From Lachnospiraceae bacterium (lineage in GTDB: Bacteria; Bacillota; Clostridia; Lachnospirales; Lachnospiraceae): DNA of 34,597 bases. The stretch spans positions 1 through 34,597 of the forward strand of contig VSOB01000035.1 of the NCBI GenBank assembly GCA_009774625.1. Reading direction: 5' to 3'. Within the stretch, counting starts at the first letter, position 1, and each line of letters starts with the position of its first letter. The position numbers and the translations under genes were made by a program. Below the pieces are notes generated by a model. It did not search any database. It worked only from the letters and a program-made list of their open reading frames with translations, and was not told the origin of the DNA. Shown piece after piece: positions 31,976-34,597 of this stretch.

Positions 31976-33805
31976 ATGAGAAAGGGAAATTTTTATCCAA
32001 AAGGTGTTATGGCAACAGGCAGGGCGTTCCAGTTTGTATTTCAGGCAGAAAAAGCTGCAAAGGAAATCATCATTCGTATTTATACAGGAGAAAAAGAGAT
32101 TATGAGTGTTCCGGTGTCTGAAGAGTGCAGACATGGACGGCTTTATAGTGTTGTTGTAGAAGATATTCCCGGCGAAGCCGACAGCTATTGCTATTATGCT
32201 GACGGAAAGCAGATCCCTGATCTGTATGCCAGAGGCGTATTGGGAATGAAGGCGTACGGGAAGGAAAAAAAAGGACTCCGGTATATGCTGCCGGATGATT
32301 CTTATGATTGGAAAGCGGATGCGCCTCCAGGACATTTATACGGCAGGTCTGTGATTTATGGAATACATGTGCGGGGGTTTACGAAACACGCTTCTTCCGG
32401 TGTGAGAAAGAAGGGGACTTTTGCCGGGGTTCAGGAAAAGATACCGTATCTGAAAGAACTTGGGATTACGGCAGTAGAGTTGATGCCCGCCTATGAATTT
32501 GATGAGCTGGAACGGATACAGGGGCAGTATCAGCAAGAGGATATTAAGAAAATTAATTATTGGGGGTTTACAACCGGGTATTATTATGCACCGAAGAGCG
32601 CGTATGCACATGGCAAAGATGCGTCTGCGGAGATGAAAGATATGGTCAGGGCGCTGCACAAAGCAGGGATCGAAGTCCTGATGCAGTTTTATTTTCCTGA
32701 GGATTATCATATGGGTGAGATACCGGAGATTCTGCGTTTCTGGGCAGAGACATACCATATTGACGGGTTTCATCTGACCGGGAAAAAGCTGCCGCCTGCT
32801 CTGTTGGCAGAAGATCCTTTTCTGAAAGATACCAAGTTGATTTTTGAACAGATTTCCATAGAAGAGATGCGCAGGAGATCCACTGGATGTGAAGAAAAAA
32901 CTGTGGGATACTGGCAGGAGAATTTTACCAAAGATATGCGCCGGGCCCTGAAGGGAGATGCGGACAGCCTGGAGAGTATGCTGTTTCATGTGCGGAACAA
33001 TGAGGAAACGGTGGCTATGATCAACGCCATAGCCGGATACAACGGATTTACGCTGTCCGATTTGGTTTCCTATGAAAGAAAGCACAACGAAGCAAACGGA
33101 GAGGACAACCGGGACGGAACAGAGTATAATTACAGTTGGAATTGCGGTGTGGAGGGAAAGACAAGGAAGCGGTCGATTCAGATGCTGCGGCAGAAACAGG
33201 TCAGGAACGCGCTGCTGCTCGTATTTCTATCCCAGGGGACGCCGTATCTGCAAAGCGGTGATGAATTTGGCAGGACACAGAACGGTAATAACAATCCTTA
33301 CTGCCAGGACAATGCGGTGACATGGATAGACTGGAAATTGCTGCGGACTGGCAGAGCGCTCTATGATTATACCAGGGAGCTGATCTCTCTGCGGAAGGAG
33401 CACGGTGTATTCCACAGAGAGGAGCCTTTGAAGGGACTGGACTGGCTTGGCTGCGGCTGCCCGGATATTTCCTTTCACGGGGAGGAGGCGTGGAGACTGT
33501 CTCCGAATCGGGACGGGAGACATGCAGGCGTGATGTACTGTGGAAAATATGCGGAAAATCAGGACGGCAAAGAAGATTCTTCTTTTTATGTTGCGTATAA
33601 TATGCATTGGGAATCGCATGAATTTGCGCTTCCCAGAATTTCCAGAAATATGTGCTGGAAGATTTGTATGGATACCTCATTATCGGAAGCGGTGGATGCA
33701 GAGGAACCGGGGGAGGAGATTGAGGCAGGCAGCGTAGTGGTGACAAAAGAGCGCTCCATACAAGTTTATCGGGCAGAAAAAAAGAAAAAGAAGGAAGAAA
33801 GTTAG
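31976..33805 (+). CDS. GH13 glycogen-debranching (GlgX/isoamylase-type) homologue, probably catalytically inactive
   Basis: A 609-residue protein with a CBM48-like N-terminal domain (about 1-90), a GH13 barrel and a C-terminal beta domain. The backbone follows the GlgX/TreX/isoamylase pattern (YGIHVRGFTKH, YWGFTTGYYYAPKSAYA, NGFTLSDLVSYERKHNEANGE, QSGDEFGRTQNGNNNPYCQD). However, the catalytic residues differ: region I DxxxNH is EVLMQF (233-238), the nucleophile Asp of GFRFD is Thr268 (GFHLT), and the Asp of the region IV HD pair is Asn356 (YN). Only the acid-type Glu291 remains. Known debranching enzymes need both Asp residues, so this is likely a pseudoenzyme, perhaps glycan-binding or regulatory. 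The ATG at 31976 (AAGGAAGG upstream) is preferred over TTG 31958. Confidence 0.85.
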   Translation: MRKGNFYPKGVMATGRAFQFVFQAEKAAKEIIIRIYTGEKEIMSVPVSEECRHGRLYSVVVEDIPGEADSYCYYADGKQIPDLYARGVLGMKAYGKEKKGLRYMLPDDSYDWKADAPPGHLYGRSVIYGIHVRGFTKHASSGVRKKGTFAGVQEKIPYLKELGITAVELMPAYEFDELERIQGQYQQEDIKKINYWGFTTGYYYAPKSAYAHGKDASAEMKDMVRALHKAGIEVLMQFYFPEDYHMGEIPEILRFWAETYHIDGFHLTGKKLPPALLAEDPFLKDTKLIFEQISIEEMRRRSTGCEEKTVGYWQENFTKDMRRALKGDADSLESMLFHVRNNEETVAMINAIAGYNGFTLSDLVSYERKHNEANGEDNRDGTEYNYSWNCGVEGKTRKRSIQMLRQKQVRNALLLVFLSQGTPYLQSGDEFGRTQNGNNNPYCQDNAVTWIDWKLLRTGRALYDYTRELISLRKEHGVFHREEPLKGLDWLGCGCPDISFHGEEAWRLSPNRDGRHAGVMYCGKYAENQDGKEDSSFYVAYNMHWESHEFALPRISRNMCWKICMDTSLSEAVDAEEPGEEIEAGSVVVTKERSIQVYRAEKKKKKEES

Positions 33806-34357
33806 ATGCAGGTATGGAAACATTTGAAAACGATTACATTTCACAAATATCTGGTTATGAAGGGGTGTTTTGCAGTCGGGCTGTACCGGCAGGGACTGCT
33901 GCATGACCTGTCCAAGTATACTCCTTCTGAATTTTGGGTAGGAGCCAGATATTTTCAGGGTGATCGGAGTCCCAATAACGCGGAGCGGGAGGCAATCGGT
34001 TATTCCTCCGCATGGCTTCACCATAAAGGCAGAAATAAACACCACTATGAATACTGGATTGATTATTGTGCGGATGGAGGAACCTGTAAGAGAGGGATGA
34101 AGCCGGCGCCTATGCCGGATCGTTATATCGTGGAAATGTTTATGGACCGGATTGCCGCATCCAAAGTATATAACGGAAAGGCATATACAGATGGAGATGC
34201 GCTTACTTACTACGAAAAGGGCGCCGGCAGGATGCGGGATTTTTTGCATCCCTATACAAGAAAACGGCTGGAAAAACTGCTGCATATGCTGGCAGAACAG
34301 GGAGAGGCGAAAACGTTTGCCTATATCCGGAAAAGAAAGAGACGGGGATTTCATTGA
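33806..34357 (+). CDS. DUF5662 family protein
   Basis: A 183-residue soluble protein of the DUF5662 family, function unknown. It is rich in His and aromatic residues: HDLSKYTPSEFW (from His33, Asp34), then WLHHKGRNKHHYEYW (about 69-83), then a helical C terminus ending in basic KRKRRGF. The HD and HH/HH pattern suggests an HD-domain-like metal site, which is inference. Its ATG is directly adjacent to the GH13 stop with GAAGGAAG before it, so the two genes form one operon. Confidence 0.82.
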   Translation: MQVWKHLKTITFHKYLVMKGCFAVGLYRQGLLHDLSKYTPSEFWVGARYFQGDRSPNNAEREAIGYSSAWLHHKGRNKHHYEYWIDYCADGGTCKRGMKPAPMPDRYIVEMFMDRIAASKVYNGKAYTDGDALTYYEKGAGRMRDFLHPYTRKRLEKLLHMLAEQGEAKTFAYIRKRKRRGFH

Positions 34358-34371
34358 TTTGCCCGGCAGTC

Positions 34372-34398
34372 ACAAAAGCAGAAGCACAGCATAGAATA
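34372..34398 (+). promoter_or_regulatory. Possible SigK/SigE-type mother-cell promoter before the Cys-rich peptide
   Basis: AC (34372-34373), 16-bp spacer, then CATAGAATA (34390-34398), matching the SigK pattern AC-N16-CATAnnnTA. The consensus is short, so chance matches are common. Confidence 0.3.
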
Positions 34399-34424
34399 TT
34401 CATATAAAAAAGGAGTGAAACGAT

Positions 34425-34544
34425 ATGAATATTTTATGCTGGCTCATCTTAATATGCTGCTGTGGCAACGGCGGGTCAGGCGGCAGCAGTTGCGGCTGCG
34501 GCATCAACAAAGGCTGCTGCTGTGGGAATAACACAGGAAGCTAA
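34425..34544 (+). CDS. 39-residue cysteine- and glycine-rich peptide
   Basis: A short ORF with a strong SD (AAAAAAGGAG nine or so bases before ATG). The N terminus is hydrophobic (MNILCWLILI), followed by a Gly/Ser/Asn-rich body. Nine of 39 residues are Cys: 5, 11, 12, 13, 23, 25, 31, 32 and 33. Two CCCGN blocks (11-15 and 31-35) flank a central SSCGCG. I do not recognise the family. It could be a disulphide- or metal-linked peptide such as a spore surface component, or a secreted small protein. The DUF5662 gene ends 67 bp upstream. An alternative Ala-rich frame overlaps it and runs off the window edge. Confidence 0.6.
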   Translation: MNILCWLILICCCGNGGSGGSSCGCGINKGCCCGNNTGS

Positions 34545-34597
34545 TGTAAGAATGACAGAGGCGGATCATGTTCGCTTAGCAGCATCAGGGGGTGGAA

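Overview
The window looks like a chromosomal contig from a spore-forming, strictly anaerobic Clostridia, most likely Lachnospiraceae. The grounds are a mid-GC, AGGAGG-driven gene style, spore genes (SpoIID/LytB-like, GerA/SpoVAF-like), an oxygen-sensitive class III ribonucleotide reductase (nrdD/nrdG), an [FeFe] hydrogenase, a pheS T-box leader, and small families common in that group (DUF4179, DUF1292, DUF5662). Almost every gene is on the plus strand; only the DUF1292 gene is on the minus strand.

Layout. 1-571: a SpoIID-like 3' gene end, abutting a fold-back palindrome at the window edge. 587-1453: a YihY/BrkB membrane protein, followed by a structured intergenic region. 1694-3425: an ECF sigma factor with a DUF4179 membrane protein, probably its regulator. 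3448-9089: a promoter and a type III restriction-modification locus (unknown 194-aa protein, Mod, Res). 9109-12987: a T-box-controlled pheS-pheT operon, then an M18 aminopeptidase and queA. 15633-18627: a tightly coupled metallo-hydrolase / membrane MutS-like ATPase / RNase H operon. 18628-22244: a strong promoter, a 50-aa membrane peptide, nrdD, nrdG and a dUTPase, all deoxynucleotide metabolism. 22330-23820: a spore germination protein whose SD and likely forespore promoter lie inside the preceding terminator hairpin. 23967-26221: feoAB. 26345-31093: a group B-type [FeFe] hydrogenase, gltX and a short UvrD-like helicase, with overlapping reading frames. 31132-31455 (minus): DUF1292. 31584-31975: an extended -10 promoter firing into a 120-bp tandem repeat of three hairpins. 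31976-34357: a GH13 debranching-enzyme homologue and a DUF5662 protein. 34425-34544: a 39-residue, nine-cysteine peptide.

The most interesting observations are: (a) the GH13 glycogen-debranching homologue has lost its nucleophile and its second catalytic Asp, plus the region I motif, so it looks like a pseudoenzyme; (b) the structured, exactly 120-bp tandem repeat in the leader of that same operon; (c) the nested terminator / forespore-promoter / SD arrangement ahead of the germination gene; (d) the nine-Cys micro-protein behind a possible SigK-type promoter; and (e) a hairpin that encloses a 13-codon ORF at 1477-1571. No CRISPR array, insertion sequence, tRNA or rRNA gene was found. All functional calls come from reading motifs by eye; no database search was run.
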